Shown: positions 27,814 to 36,956, numbered from the stretch's first letter. The stretch is DNA of 64,000 bases from UBA952 sp044361535 (GCA_044361535.1 JBIKIQ010000004.1:1-64000); one strand, 5' to 3'. The notes: a model not told the origin generated them from the letters alone. Numbers and translations are program-made.

Positions 27814-29148
27814 ATGGGTTTATTTAGTAGTTCAGAAGGCGGATTTATGGATGTAATTCGGTGTGATGAACCCGAATATATTGTTTGGAAATGGAGGCCG
27901 GCTGGAAGTACCGATTTAACGAGAAAAGAAAATGCTATTCGCTACGGTAGTAGTTTACGCGTTAAACAAGGTGAAGTAGCCGTTTTCGTTTATTCACAAG
28001 ATAGTGGAACTTATCAGGATTTCATTGTTGGTCCGCACGACGAAACTATTAAAACAGCAAACTTTCCAATTCTTGCAAATATCGTTGGATCTGCATTTGG
28101 TGGACAAAGTCCGTTTCAAGCTGAAATTTATTTTATCAATATATCAGGTAACAATCAACTAAAATTTGGCATTCCTTATTTTGATGTATTTGATCCGAGA
28201 TTTACTGATTTCGCCGTTCCTGTTGCTGTTCGTGGGACATTAACGTTCAACCTAACCGATTATCAGTCATTTATTAATTTAAATCGACTTATTGAATTCA
28301 ATAAAGAAGATTTATACGAACAAATCAAAGCTGCTATTTCAAAAATTGTCAAGCAAGTAGTATCAAATCTTCCTGCTGAAACTCAATTGCCTATTGTGCA
28401 AATTGAACGTAAGATTCAAGATATAAATGACCGAATCAGTCCGGAAATATCGACCAGATTATCCCAAGATTTTGGGTTAAACTTAAAGGCATTGGATGTA
28501 AGTGCCGTTGAAATCGACAAAAGTTCAGATCAATATACTAAACTGATGGCAATTACCGCTGATCAGGTAAGTAAAACTATTGAAGCCCAAGGCGAAATGA
28601 ATGTAAAGAACATTGCTGATACCCAGGCCATGAATGCTGAAAACCTTGAAGAAACTCTTAGAATTCAGCGCGAAGAGAGTCAACGAGCACAAAAACTACA
28701 AACCGAAACGAATTTTATCAATACACACGCCATCAATCAACAAGCGGAGGTTTTGAAAACTGCGGCTGAAAACCTTGGTGCAATGTCCCAAACCGGAGGA
28801 GGCGATGGATCGGGATTGAACCCTGCAGGACTTATGACCGGAATGGCATTGGGAGGAGCAATGGGTAATCAAATGGCTGGAATGATGAACCAAATGGCAG
28901 GCACAGTCAATCAACCTCAAAATACGCCACCTCCTTTACCTGTGGATGGTTTTTACCTGGTGCTAAATGGACAACAATCGGGACCATTCAATATGTCTGA
29001 ATTGATTCAACTCGCTTCTAATAATCAATTTAACAAAGAAACCCTGGTTTGGAAAGCAGGGATGAGTACTTGGGAAAAAGCAGAAAACAAGGCTGAATTA
29101 GCGACTATATTTAATCAAGTTCCTCCTCCAATTCCACCTAATCCATAA
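27814..29148 (+). CDS. SPFH/Band 7 domain protein with C-terminal GYF_2 domain
   Basis: 444 aa. An SPFH core (about residues 15-245) of the YdjI/'virion core protein'-like subfamily: FMDVIRCDEPEYIVWKWRP near the start, then PFQAEIYFINISG and FDPRFTDFAVPVAVRGTL. A coiled coil (about 260-305) and a Gly/Met-rich, helix-forming segment (about 325-365) follow. A GYF_2 domain (about 378-435) has the G.QSGPF and LVWKAGMSTWEKAE signature. SPFH proteins assemble rings on the inner membrane and organise lipid or protease complexes. The GYF_2 tail is also present as a separate protein in the next gene. In Bacillus the related YdjI is encoded with zinc-ribbon-type and PspA-like partners, which parallels this arrangement. 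Confidence 0.82.
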   Translation: MGLFSSSEGGFMDVIRCDEPEYIVWKWRPAGSTDLTRKENAIRYGSSLRVKQGEVAVFVYSQDSGTYQDFIVGPHDETIKTANFPILANIVGSAFGGQSPFQAEIYFINISGNNQLKFGIPYFDVFDPRFTDFAVPVAVRGTLTFNLTDYQSFINLNRLIEFNKEDLYEQIKAAISKIVKQVVSNLPAETQLPIVQIERKIQDINDRISPEISTRLSQDFGLNLKALDVSAVEIDKSSDQYTKLMAITADQVSKTIEAQGEMNVKNIADTQAMNAENLEETLRIQREESQRAQKLQTETNFINTHAINQQAEVLKTAAENLGAMSQTGGGDGSGLNPAGLMTGMALGGAMGNQMAGMMNQMAGTVNQPQNTPPPLPVDGFYLVLNGQQSGPFNMSELIQLASNNQFNKETLVWKAGMSTWEKAENKAELATIFNQVPPPIPPNP

Positions 29149-29158
29149 AACCTTAACA

Positions 29159-29515
29159 ATGAACGATTCTGATTTTTTTTCAGTTGATAAACTGGTCGAA
29201 TTTGGACTAAGCCTTGCTATCTCACAACAAATGGTGGCCTCAATGAACCAAACCATAAATGCATCCATTGTTCCTGGAGCCATGAATTCGATGCAGACAA
29301 ATGCAAGTACCGAACTTTTTTACTTTGCAATAAATGGTCAACAAGCAGGTCCCTTTACGGGGAGAGATACCATAGAATTGTTGCAGCAAGGAAAATTAAA
29401 CAAAGATACCTTGTCTTGGAAACCAGGTATGACGACGTGGAAAAAAATTGAAGAAGTTCCTGAAATACTAAAATATATAGCATTAACTCCTCCCAAATTA
29501 CCACATTCCATTTAA
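29159..29515 (+). CDS. Stand-alone GYF_2 domain protein
   Basis: 118 aa. About 45 N-terminal residues of weak composition are followed by a GYF_2 domain (about 50-105): FYFAINGQQAGPF and LSWKPGMTTWKKIEE closely match the tail of the SPFH protein encoded 10 bp upstream. The first 40 residues also resemble the Met/Gln-rich linker of the SPFH protein. It is probably a duplicated and separated domain that could compete for or extend the same protein interactions (inference). No membrane segment. Confidence 0.75.
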   Translation: MNDSDFFSVDKLVEFGLSLAISQQMVASMNQTINASIVPGAMNSMQTNASTELFYFAINGQQAGPFTGRDTIELLQQGKLNKDTLSWKPGMTTWKKIEEVPEILKYIALTPPKLPHSI

Positions 29516-29554
29516 GTGACATGTTATTTGTAAAAGGAAATTAAAACAACACCT

Positions 29555-29914
29555 ATGAAAATTAATTATGTGATGTTAACTTTTGCCGTTCTTCTGGCGG
29601 CTTTATTATCATATGGATTTATTCTCCTACCAGGCATTTTTAGTGGCTCAGAAGACTTTAAAATTATTTTTGGAATTAACGTGTTTCTCAATTTTGCTCT
29701 CTGTCTATCTCTAGCCCTAGCAATTACAACAGAAATGAAAAGAAGTACTTTCCTAATTCGAACAGCAGGTTTTTCTATGTTTATTTTGGCAACTCTACTT
29801 TTTTTTCTCGTAAAACTAGTTGTTATTTCAAATGGACTGATTATCGTATTATCAGGACTCTTGTTCCTTTTGACTTTATTAATTGCATTTTCATTAAAGA
29901 AAAGCAAGGTTTAG
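29555..29914 (+). CDS. Small four-helix membrane protein
   Basis: 119 aa, almost entirely hydrophobic, with segments near residues 5-25, 33-56, 66-86 and 91-112 and short basic loops. No recognised family. It lies 39 bp after the GYF_2 gene and 3 bp before the YD-repeat-like gene on the same strand. It may be part of the SPFH cluster or a separate unit; position is the only evidence. Confidence 0.65.
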   Translation: MKINYVMLTFAVLLAALLSYGFILLPGIFSGSEDFKIIFGINVFLNFALCLSLALAITTEMKRSTFLIRTAGFSMFILATLLFFLVKLVVISNGLIIVLSGLLFLLTLLIAFSLKKSKV

Positions 29915-29917
29915 CCA

Positions 29918-30811
29918 ATGAAAACTATTTTAATCTGTAGTTTCATTTTAACGGCTTGTTTGTTTACAACACACGCTCAACTAATTGACAATCACGAAGG
30001 ACTTGCTTTTGGACAATTACCATTTTTCAACAATTCTTTTGTCGCTCAAAATAAAATTAAAAAACTCAAAGGCTTTTTTTCAGTCACAAGTCCAACAACC
30101 CCAATCATTCAAACAGGATTGTATTGTGCTTATGAATTTGATGAAAAGGGTAGGTTGACACATACAATTGAGACATACCAAGGTACTGACCGAACAGATT
30201 CCTTAGAAAATTTCTATTTCTACAATGATAACAATCAACTAATTCAGCAACGCAAAAAAGAACACAATGGATTTACCTCTATTGTTAATGAATTGGATGA
30301 GAAAGGCAGAATTATCAAGCAAATATATAAGCGAGATATCTTGAATGAAAAGAATGAATTGGTTGAAAGTTATATAATCAACGAAGAAATTATGAAGTAT
30401 CAATCTGTTGATACTATCGAAACTTGTACATTATTTAACAACTATAATTTGCCGTATGTAGAGAAAACTAAAGTCTACAATTCTAATGGTTATTTAGTTC
30501 AAGTCAATGAACGTTCAATTACAACAAGTGGATTTTACAGAGTGAATTATGCCTACAACGAAAAAGGTTGGCTTGAATCAAAAAAGAAGTATGCCAATTC
30601 AAATACAGAACCCGTTGAAGAATGGCGTTACCAATACGATTCCTTCGGTAATGTGAAAAATATTTTTTCGTATTCTTTTGGCGAATTAGTAGAAGAAAAA
30701 GAAATCTATTACAACGATAAATCCTTAATTCTTTCCAACATTTTATTCATAGATTCAAAGTCAAAGCGTGTCCGGATTTTACAATTAAAAGAAAAGCAGT
30801 TTTACAAATAA
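29918..30811 (+). CDS. Secreted protein with YD/RHS-like strands, unknown function
   Basis: 297 aa with a signal peptide (residues 1-20, ending THAQ). The body is a run of short beta-hairpins with tyrosine and Gly-Asn turns (YEFDEKGRL, YAYNEKGWLES, YQYDSFGNVKN), the look of degenerate YD/RHS repeats common in Bacteroidota surface proteins. No toxin or C-terminal sorting domain is present. It is probably periplasmic or surface-exposed. It follows the small membrane protein by 3 bp and converges with the gene at 30834. Confidence 0.6.
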   Translation: MKTILICSFILTACLFTTHAQLIDNHEGLAFGQLPFFNNSFVAQNKIKKLKGFFSVTSPTTPIIQTGLYCAYEFDEKGRLTHTIETYQGTDRTDSLENFYFYNDNNQLIQQRKKEHNGFTSIVNELDEKGRIIKQIYKRDILNEKNELVESYIINEEIMKYQSVDTIETCTLFNNYNLPYVEKTKVYNSNGYLVQVNERSITTSGFYRVNYAYNEKGWLESKKKYANSNTEPVEEWRYQYDSFGNVKNIFSYSFGELVEEKEIYYNDKSLILSNILFIDSKSKRVRILQLKEKQFYK

Positions 30812-30833
30812 ATCTGCTGTTTTTCAATAAATT

Positions 30834-31400
30834 TTAATTCCGAAAATAACGACTATTTCTCCAGAGTAAAAGTCGAACTTCTAGATAAAGTTGATTGTCA
30901 TAGGAAGAAATATATTGACCTCCGTTTATATTACTCAGTACCCCACCTCCTAAAGAAATGTAACATAAATCATAAGCAATCCCAATACGTAAATAGGAAT
31001 TTCTAAAATCTGTTGAGTAAGCTAAAACCCCATTTAAAGCACTTGGAAAAATAGATGAAAAAAATCCACCTGCACCTCCCGTGATTCCCATATTCAACAT
31101 CATCGCATTACTACCCAATTTTTCAGGTGAACGGAATTTGGCGTCTATTGAAACAAAAGGACCAAAATATCTCCACCCGGAAAAGGCTGGTATGAATAGA
31201 ATCCGATCTACTTGTTTTGTTCCTGAGATATAAGCAGCGCCTAATTCAATCATGCTTATATTTCCTCCGAATGATTTTTCTTGATAAATACCACGATATC
31301 CAACGAGTGGGGCAATATTTCTTTTCCAATTTTGTCCATATGCAGCGAAACCTATTGCTGCAAACAAAAAGAATATCAGAAGTTTATTAAAATTCAGCAT
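30834..31400 (-). CDS. Small predicted outer-membrane protein
   Basis: 188 aa with a signal peptide (residues 1-22, ending AAYGQ). Alternating hydrophobic strands, Gly-rich turns and a terminal aromatic/Asn-rich end (WRNSRYFRN) suggest an eight-stranded beta-barrel, but no family is recognised. The ATG overlaps the last 14 bp of asnS, so it is translated from the asnS transcript. Confidence 0.6.
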   Translation of the reverse strand: MLNFNKLLIFFLFAAIGFAAYGQNWKRNIAPLVGYRGIYQEKSFGGNISMIELGAAYISGTKQVDRILFIPAFSGWRYFGPFVSIDAKFRSPEKLGSNAMMLNMGITGGAGGFFSSIFPSALNGVLAYSTDFRNSYLRIGIAYDLCYISLGGGVLSNINGGQYISSYDNQLYLEVRLLLWRNSRYFRN

Positions 31401-32835
31401 TTTGCGGAGTTCGAGGAAAAGGTATTACGTCTCTTATGTTTGACATTCCTGTAACGAACATAACCATACGTTCAAATCCTAATCCAAAGCCTGCGTGTGG
31501 AACAGTACCAAATTTGCGGGTATCCATGTACCACCACAATTCTTCGGGGTGGATGCCAAATTCTTCACATTTCTTATGAAGAATATCAAAACGTTCCTCT
31601 CTTTGCGATCCACCAACGATTTCACCTATTCCGGGGAAAAGAACATCCATTGCCGCAACGGTTTTGCCATCTTCGTTCAAACGCATATAAAACGCCTTAA
31701 TTTGGGCTGGGTAATCCGTTAAAATTACCGGACATTTAAATTCTTTTTCAACCAGATAACGTTCGTGTTCACTTTGTAGGTCAATTCCCCATGAAACGTC
31801 GTACTTAAATTTTTTCTTTTTGTAATGATTTGAATTTAATAAAAGATCAATCGCCTCTGTATAGGTCAATCGTTTAAAAGGATTGTTTATCACAAATTCC
31901 AAACGCTCAATTAATGTGAGCTCATTTCGCTCGTTTTGTGGTTTTTGGGTTTGTTCCTGAGCATCACGATCATTTAAAAACTTCAAATCTTCCGAACAAT
32001 TTTCCAAAATATAGGAGCAAATGTACTTCAGAAAATCCTCTGTCAAATCCATATTATCTTTCAAATCATTAAATGCAACTTCTGGTTCAATCATCCAAAA
32101 TTCAGCTAAATGACGTGATGTATTGGAATTTTCCGCTCGGAAGGTTGGTCCAAAGGTATAAACTTGACCCAAGGCCAAGGCTGCCAATTCCGCTTCCAAT
32201 TGACCTGAAACGGTTAGGTTTACCGGTTTACCAAAAAAATCTTCTTTAAAATTTACTGTTCCATCCTCATTCAATGGCGGATTTTTTGGATCCAAATTGG
32301 TGACACGAAACATCTCACCTGCTCCTTCAGCGTCTGAACCCGTTATTATTGGTGTATGCAAATAGAAGAACCCCCTATCGTTAAAAAATTTATGGATGGC
32401 ATAAGCAACGGCGTGTCTAATTCTAAATACAGCACCAAACGTATTTGTTCGGAAACGCAAATGAGCTTGTTCACGCAAAAATTCTAAACTATGTCGTTTG
32501 GGTTGCATCACCGTTTTCTGAACCTCATCAGGGTTGGCATCTCCTAAAATTTCAATCGCAGAAACTTGTAATTCAAGCGACTGTCCTGAACCAATAGATT
32601 CAACCAATTTACCTGTTAAGGCTAATGCAGAAGCCGTTGTAATTCGTTTTAGTAAAGCTTCCTCAAAAAGTTCAAAATCCACAACTGCTTGAATGGTCGA
32701 CATACATGAACCATCGTTTAATTGAATAAATCGGTTGCTCCTAAAGGCTCTAACCCATCCTTTTACTGTAATTTCTTGACCAAGTAACTCACGACCAGTG
32801 TTACCTAACAATTCTACTATTTTGTATCGCTTCAT
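31387..32835 (-). CDS. asnS: Asparaginyl-tRNA synthetase
   Basis: 482 aa class IIb synthetase that charges tRNA-Asn. The N-terminal OB fold (about 1-110) has VKGWVRAFRS. The catalytic core contains FGPTFRAENSNTSRHLAEF (motif 2) and AGFGLGFERMVM (motif 3), ending in the AsnRS-typical IRDVIPFPRTP. An insertion around residues 290-345 within the core is typical of bacterial AsnRS. A TAATTTTG box lies only 4 nt from the ATG, predicting a leaderless message. The last 14 bp overlap a small outer-membrane protein gene. Confidence 0.96.
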   Translation of the reverse strand: MKRYKIVELLGNTGRELLGQEITVKGWVRAFRSNRFIQLNDGSCMSTIQAVVDFELFEEALLKRITTASALALTGKLVESIGSGQSLELQVSAIEILGDANPDEVQKTVMQPKRHSLEFLREQAHLRFRTNTFGAVFRIRHAVAYAIHKFFNDRGFFYLHTPIITGSDAEGAGEMFRVTNLDPKNPPLNEDGTVNFKEDFFGKPVNLTVSGQLEAELAALALGQVYTFGPTFRAENSNTSRHLAEFWMIEPEVAFNDLKDNMDLTEDFLKYICSYILENCSEDLKFLNDRDAQEQTQKPQNERNELTLIERLEFVINNPFKRLTYTEAIDLLLNSNHYKKKKFKYDVSWGIDLQSEHERYLVEKEFKCPVILTDYPAQIKAFYMRLNEDGKTVAAMDVLFPGIGEIVGGSQREERFDILHKKCEEFGIHPEELWWYMDTRKFGTVPHAGFGLGFERMVMFVTGMSNIRDVIPFPRTPQNAEF

Positions 32836-32839
32836 GGTG

Positions 32840-32868
32840 CAAAATTAGGAATTACTATGGAACCGCAA
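32840..32868 (-). promoter_or_regulatory. asnS promoter (TTG, 18 nt, TAATTTTG), 4 nt from the ATG
   Basis: The minus strand has TTG (32868-32866) and TAATTTTG (32847-32840) separated by 18 nt, close to the Bacteroidota -33/-7 consensus. CACC alone separates the box from ATG 32835, so the predicted transcription start coincides with the start codon. Confidence 0.6.
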
Positions 32869-32897
32869 GCATAAACAAACCTACTTTTATCGCAAAT

Positions 32898-33740
32898 TCA
32901 ATCTTGGTTGATCAACTTGGTACTTACGTTTGAATCAGGTAGTGATTTTTCCTTAAAGGTAAAGGAACTTTTTCCATTTGGTAGTTCAGCATCTGCAATT
33001 ACAGCACCTGATGCCGCGCTAATTGGCGCTAAAACCCAATCTAATAAGGGAACAAATGAAACCAGATTGTATGCTACGCCAAACCCCATCAATGTATAAA
33101 AATTTGCCCTCATATATCGTATACTTTCTTGAATATTCATGCGCTTTCGTTCTGCTACGTAATCAAAAAAGTTAAAGGCCATGAAATAACTGTTTACCAA
33201 AAACAAAAACGTAAGCGTAAAGGGAGAAACTACTGGAAAAAAGAAACTAATAATACTACAAATTGCTATAAATACAGTTTCAATCAATAGATTTCGGGTA
33301 GCTATTCCAGCTCCTCGTATGGAATCTTTTACCAATTGTTTAAATTCAAATGGATATGTTTTTCCGGTTAGAATTTCCTCAGTACGCTCCGAAAGATATG
33401 CAAACAAGGGCGAAAGCAGAATCAGGACAACATACTTCATGTACCGACTAAGCACATACCAAAAAAACACATACACTACTACAATCAATCCCCATTGAAA
33501 ACTAAATTTCAAAATCTCTTTCCAATCGGATAAATCTGAACTTTGAGTTAAATCAATTCCCGTTGTATATTCAATAAGGTCAAAAACATATGGTAAAAGA
33601 AAATCACTAAGCTGAAAAGTAAGTCCAAAAACCAGTATGAACCAAATTATTAATGGAATAAAATACCATAAGCCAAATCTATACAAGGAAAACCCAATAC
33701 CTCGAAAGAAACAAGTAAAACCATGCATGAAAGCTTTCAT
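32898..33740 (-). CDS. EI24 domain (CysZ-like) membrane protein
   Basis: 280 aa with several long hydrophobic segments (about residues 22-45, 75-100, 155-185, 215-235). The LSPLFAYLSERTEEILTG segment and the reentrant helix arrangement match the EI24/CysZ family. CysZ members conduct sulfate; whether this one does is not shown by context, as there are no sulfur-assimilation genes nearby. The C-terminal 40 residues are soluble. Its ATG is 4 nt from a TATTTTTG box. It diverges from yicC and lies 62 bp upstream of asnS on the same strand. Confidence 0.8.
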   Translation of the reverse strand: MKAFMHGFTCFFRGIGFSLYRFGLWYFIPLIIWFILVFGLTFQLSDFLLPYVFDLIEYTTGIDLTQSSDLSDWKEILKFSFQWGLIVVVYVFFWYVLSRYMKYVVLILLSPLFAYLSERTEEILTGKTYPFEFKQLVKDSIRGAGIATRNLLIETVFIAICSIISFFFPVVSPFTLTFLFLVNSYFMAFNFFDYVAERKRMNIQESIRYMRANFYTLMGFGVAYNLVSFVPLLDWVLAPISAASGAVIADAELPNGKSSFTFKEKSLPDSNVSTKLINQD

Positions 33741-33744
33741 AGAT

Positions 33745-33752
33745 CAAAAATA
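33745..33752 (-). promoter_or_regulatory. TAnnTTTG box of the EI24-like gene, 4 nt from the ATG
   Basis: TATTTTTG on the minus strand is followed by ATCT and then ATG 33740, the same box-to-start spacing as asnS, ctaA, rbfA and the YciO-like gene. Confidence 0.5.
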
Positions 33753-33823
33753 GCGTTTTAATGAAAAACTGTTCACATTCCCCTCTTATTTTTCAGTAAT
33801 CCTCTAACATAAATTCACCAATT

Positions 33824-33854
33824 TTTGATTCCCCCCTCAAATTTCCTAACTTTG
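33824..33854 (+). promoter_or_regulatory. yicC-gmk-nadD operon promoter (TTTG, 19 nt, TAACTTTG)
   Basis: TTTG at 33824-33827 and TAACTTTG at 33847-33854 are separated by 19 nt, an exact match to the Bacteroidota TTTG-N19-TAnnTTTG promoter. The ATG of yicC follows 16 nt after the -7 box. This is the best promoter match I found in the window. Confidence 0.75.
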
Positions 33855-33870
33855 CCCAAACAATACAATT

Positions 33871-34737
33871 ATGCTTTTATCAATGACCGGTTTTGGAAAA
33901 ACCAATGGAGTACTTGGAACCAAGAAAGTTTCGGTCGAAATTCGTTCGTTGAATAGCAAATCATTAGACCTAACCGTAAAATTCGGAGGACCTTACAAAG
34001 AACTTGAATCTGATATTCGAAAAATAATAGCCGAACAATTAAATCGAGGTAAGATCGATATCGGCGTATATTTGGAAAGTTCAGGGGCAAGTGATTCCGG
34101 TTCGATAAATACAGATTTGGCGAAAAAATACTACCAAGAGATTAGTGAGTTAAATAATCAAATGGGAAATCAACCAACCGATTATCTGGCTCTTGTTTTA
34201 AAAATGCCGGATGTAGTAAATTACCAATCAACTGAAATTTCTGAGGAGGAAAAAGAATGGGTATTGCAACTAGTTTCTGATACGTGTAAAGCGTTGACTA
34301 ATTTCAGAAAACAAGAAGGAGAGGCAATCAAACTTGATTTAGAAAATAGAATTGATGCAATTCGAAAGGATCTAAAAGAAGTACCCAAGTTTGAATCTGA
34401 ACGAATATCCACAGTAAAGGATCGTATTCAAAAAGGACTTAAAGAATTGGAAAATAGCTCAGTCGATTTAAATAGATTGGAACAAGAAATGATATTTTAC
34501 ATTGAAAAAATGGATATTTCAGAAGAAAAAATCAGACTTGCCAATCACCTAGATTATTTTATTGAAACCATGCGATTGTCTTATTCAGGAAAAAAACTGG
34601 GATTCATTGCGCAAGAGATTGGCAGAGAAATCAATACGCTTGGAAGTAAATCAAACCACACCGAAATGCAAAAATTGGTTGTGGAAATGAAAGACAACTT
34701 AGAAAAAATTAAAGAACAAGTACTAAATACCTTGTAA
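33871..34737 (+). CDS. yicC: YicC family endoribonuclease
   Basis: 288 aa, the normal family length. The N-terminus MLLSMTGFGK and RSLNSKSLDL, and the C-terminus LGFIAQEIGREINTLGSKS are family signatures. YicC proteins are RNases affecting small-RNA turnover in Enterobacteria. Its stop codon overlaps the gmk start (TAATG), and yicC-gmk pairing is conserved in many bacteria. Confidence 0.93.
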   Translation: MLLSMTGFGKTNGVLGTKKVSVEIRSLNSKSLDLTVKFGGPYKELESDIRKIIAEQLNRGKIDIGVYLESSGASDSGSINTDLAKKYYQEISELNNQMGNQPTDYLALVLKMPDVVNYQSTEISEEEKEWVLQLVSDTCKALTNFRKQEGEAIKLDLENRIDAIRKDLKEVPKFESERISTVKDRIQKGLKELENSSVDLNRLEQEMIFYIEKMDISEEKIRLANHLDYFIETMRLSYSGKKLGFIAQEIGREINTLGSKSNHTEMQKLVVEMKDNLEKIKEQVLNTL

Positions 34738-35315
34738 TGGAACAAAAAGAAGGTAAATGCATCATTTTTTCAGCTCCTTCCGGCGCAGGCAAAACCACGA
34801 TTGTTCATCGGTTAATTGAAGAGATTCCATCCCTTTCATTTTCCGTATCAGCATGCTGCAGAGAGGCTCGTCCCAATGAAAAAAACGGAGTAGATTATTA
34901 TTTTTTGACAATTGATGAATTCAAATCAAAAATTGACAACGATGAATTTATTGAATGGGAAGAGGTTTACACTAATAATTTTTACGGCACCTTAACTTCA
35001 GAGATCGAAAAAATCTGGAATGAAAACAAGAGTGTAATCTTCGATGTGGATGTGGTCGGAGGACTAAATCTAAAACAATATTTTGGAGATAAAGCATTGG
35101 CTGTTTTTGTTCAGCCGCCATCTATGGAAATTTTAGAGAAGCGTTTAAGATCAAGAAAAACCGAATCGGAAGAGAAAATTCAAATGCGTATTCAAAAAGC
35201 TACCATCGAATTGGAACGAGCAAATGAGTTTGATTATGTATTGGTTAACAATGAATTAGATCTTGCTGTTAACGAAATCAAAGAAGTTGTCCTCAAATTT
35301 TTATTCGCTGAATGA
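34737..35315 (+). CDS. gmk: Guanylate kinase
   Basis: 192 aa. Phosphorylates GMP to GDP with ATP. SAPSGAGKTTIV is the P-loop; ACCREARPNEKNGVDYYF is the GMP-binding region, with the usual S-[ST]-R-x-x-R element reading ACCREAR here. DVDVVGG follows. The start overlaps the yicC stop by one base, and the stop overlaps nadD by 4 bp (ATGA), so translation is coupled across the three genes. Confidence 0.95.
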   Translation: MEQKEGKCIIFSAPSGAGKTTIVHRLIEEIPSLSFSVSACCREARPNEKNGVDYYFLTIDEFKSKIDNDEFIEWEEVYTNNFYGTLTSEIEKIWNENKSVIFDVDVVGGLNLKQYFGDKALAVFVQPPSMEILEKRLRSRKTESEEKIQMRIQKATIELERANEFDYVLVNNELDLAVNEIKEVVLKFLFAE

Positions 35316-35911
35316 AAATCGGATTGTTTTTTGGCACCTTCAACCCCATTCACGTTGGTCATTTGGTAATTGCCAACTACATGGCGCAATACACGGATTT
35401 AGATCAAGTATGGTTGGTGGTCACACCGCAAAATCCCTTAAAACTAAAATCATCCTTATTACCTGATTTTCATCGACTCATCCTCGTTAAAGAAGCCATA
35501 GATGACAATCCAAAATTAAAGGCTTCAGATGTGGAATTTGCACTTAAAAAACCAAATTACACAATCCATACACTTACTCATTTGATGGAGAAATATCCAA
35601 ATCATGAGTTTGCCTTGATTTTAGGTGAAGATAATTTACGCACGCTCAACAAGTGGTACAATTACGATAAAATAATCGAGAAACATAAATTATATGTTTA
35701 TCCACGTGCACTAACGGATGGCGAAAAACAGAATGATACTAGTTCATCCGATTTTCTTTCGCATAAAAACGTTTTTTTCTGCGCGGATGTACCAATGATG
35801 AACGTGTCTAGTACATTTATAAGAAATACCATAAAAGCTGGTAAAGACGTAAGTTATTTGCTCACAGAACCGGTAAAAAAGTATGTGGAAGAAATGAATT
35901 TTTACAAGTAA
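35312..35911 (+). CDS. nadD: Nicotinate-nucleotide adenylyltransferase
   Basis: 199 aa. Transfers AMP to nicotinate mononucleotide in NAD synthesis. GLFFGTFNPIHVGHL contains the HxGH nucleotidyltransferase motif, and NVSSTFIRN is the ISSTxIR motif. Length and motif order are normal. It is the last gene of the yicC-gmk-nadD operon and converges on the HsdR_N-like gene with a 10-bp gap and no obvious terminator between. Confidence 0.95.
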   Translation: MKIGLFFGTFNPIHVGHLVIANYMAQYTDLDQVWLVVTPQNPLKLKSSLLPDFHRLILVKEAIDDNPKLKASDVEFALKKPNYTIHTLTHLMEKYPNHEFALILGEDNLRTLNKWYNYDKIIEKHKLYVYPRALTDGEKQNDTSSSDFLSHKNVFFCADVPMMNVSSTFIRNTIKAGKDVSYLLTEPVKKYVEEMNFYK

Positions 35912-35921
35912 TTCAAACGTT

Positions 35922-36956
35922 TTATTCAACCAAATAACCCTTTGCAATTTCAGAAATACGTTTACTAAGTGCAACAATATTTTCTAAATTATCTGCCGGA
36001 TGTTTATCATTGCTTCCTGCCAACTCTAAGAAATGTTTATTTTTCGAGGAGGTTATTTTTGCAATGACTTTACGTTGGTTATCATCGACCAAAATATTAA
36101 AACTATTTTTCTGATCGCGATAGGAAATTCGGGAAAAATCAACCTTTTTCAACGAATTAATTATAATGGTTTTCACAGCATGATAGATCTTAAGTTCTTC
36201 ACCTGTTGTTATTACAACATTTCCGTTTTTAGATTCTTCCTCAATCAATCTCGGCAGAACTTGTTGAATTGAATTTGAATTAATTAAACCACGTAGCTTG
36301 TCTTTAACAGCATCGTTCATTCTTTTGCCTGGCATTCGTGCAAAAATCGCTTTGATAAAATCGTCAGAAGGATTCAGCAATTCTTCGGCTAATGCACCAT
36401 TAAATCCTTCAAGGAAAAAAATGTCTTGTGCTTCTTCCAGAATTTTAGCTAAAAAGTTTGGGTCTGGATTGTTTTTATGAAATTGAGCGAATAGTTCAAT
36501 TTTGGAGTCGTCAATTTCTGTAAAATCAATGACTAAAAAAGGGTTGGAATGTAATTTATTCTTCTCAAGGTACTCGGCATAAAATCTCCATTCCAGTCCA
36601 TTGGTTAAAATACCAATTTTTGAGCCTTCGGTATGATTAAAGTAATTATTGAGTTGATTACCTTCCTTGTCAGTGAGTTTAAATCCCAATTTTTTGCACT
36701 CTATAATTATTTCAGGTTTCTTGCCTTTGATTATTAAACCAATGTCTGCTAAATCTCTTTTTTCACCCCACCCTGCCGTAATTTCCGTTAGCATATCCTT
36801 GGCATCACTGCGACTGTAGCCCAGCATTTCGCACATCGGTTCAATAAGGTACATGCGTGTTTGAGCTTCATTTTTACAGATTTCATCTAATCGAGAGAAA
36901 TCAAATTTTGAAAAGGATTTTTTAACTGCGGCTAAGATTTTTTTGTCTACGTTCAT
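35922..36956 (-). CDS. Orphan type I restriction HsdR N-terminal-like nuclease domain protein
   Basis: 344 aa. The N-terminal half has a PD-(D/E)xK-type core: YLIEPMCEMLGY, RDLADIGLII and EIIIECKKLG, followed by NHTEGSKIGILTNGLEWRFY. That order is typical of HsdR_N-type domains. No helicase motor, HsdM or HsdS is present here or nearby. The C-terminal part (about 240-344) is a small alpha/beta domain without recognised motifs. Proteins of this sort are common as chromosomal singletons; the catalytic residues look intact, but nuclease activity and role are unproven. Confidence 0.75.
   Translation of the reverse strand: MNVDKKILAAVKKSFSKFDFSRLDEICKNEAQTRMYLIEPMCEMLGYSRSDAKDMLTEITAGWGEKRDLADIGLIIKGKKPEIIIECKKLGFKLTDKEGNQLNNYFNHTEGSKIGILTNGLEWRFYAEYLEKNKLHSNPFLVIDFTEIDDSKIELFAQFHKNNPDPNFLAKILEEAQDIFFLEGFNGALAEELLNPSDDFIKAIFARMPGKRMNDAVKDKLRGLINSNSIQQVLPRLIEEESKNGNVVITTGEELKIYHAVKTIIINSLKKVDFSRISYRDQKNSFNILVDDNQRKVIAKITSSKNKHFLELAGSNDKHPADNLENIVALSKRISEIAKGYLVE

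Noticed and set aside
29566..29907. 113-codon antisense frame opposite the small membrane protein
   Set aside because: Basic, low-complexity product and a complete shadow of the plus-strand gene, which fits the operon spacing.
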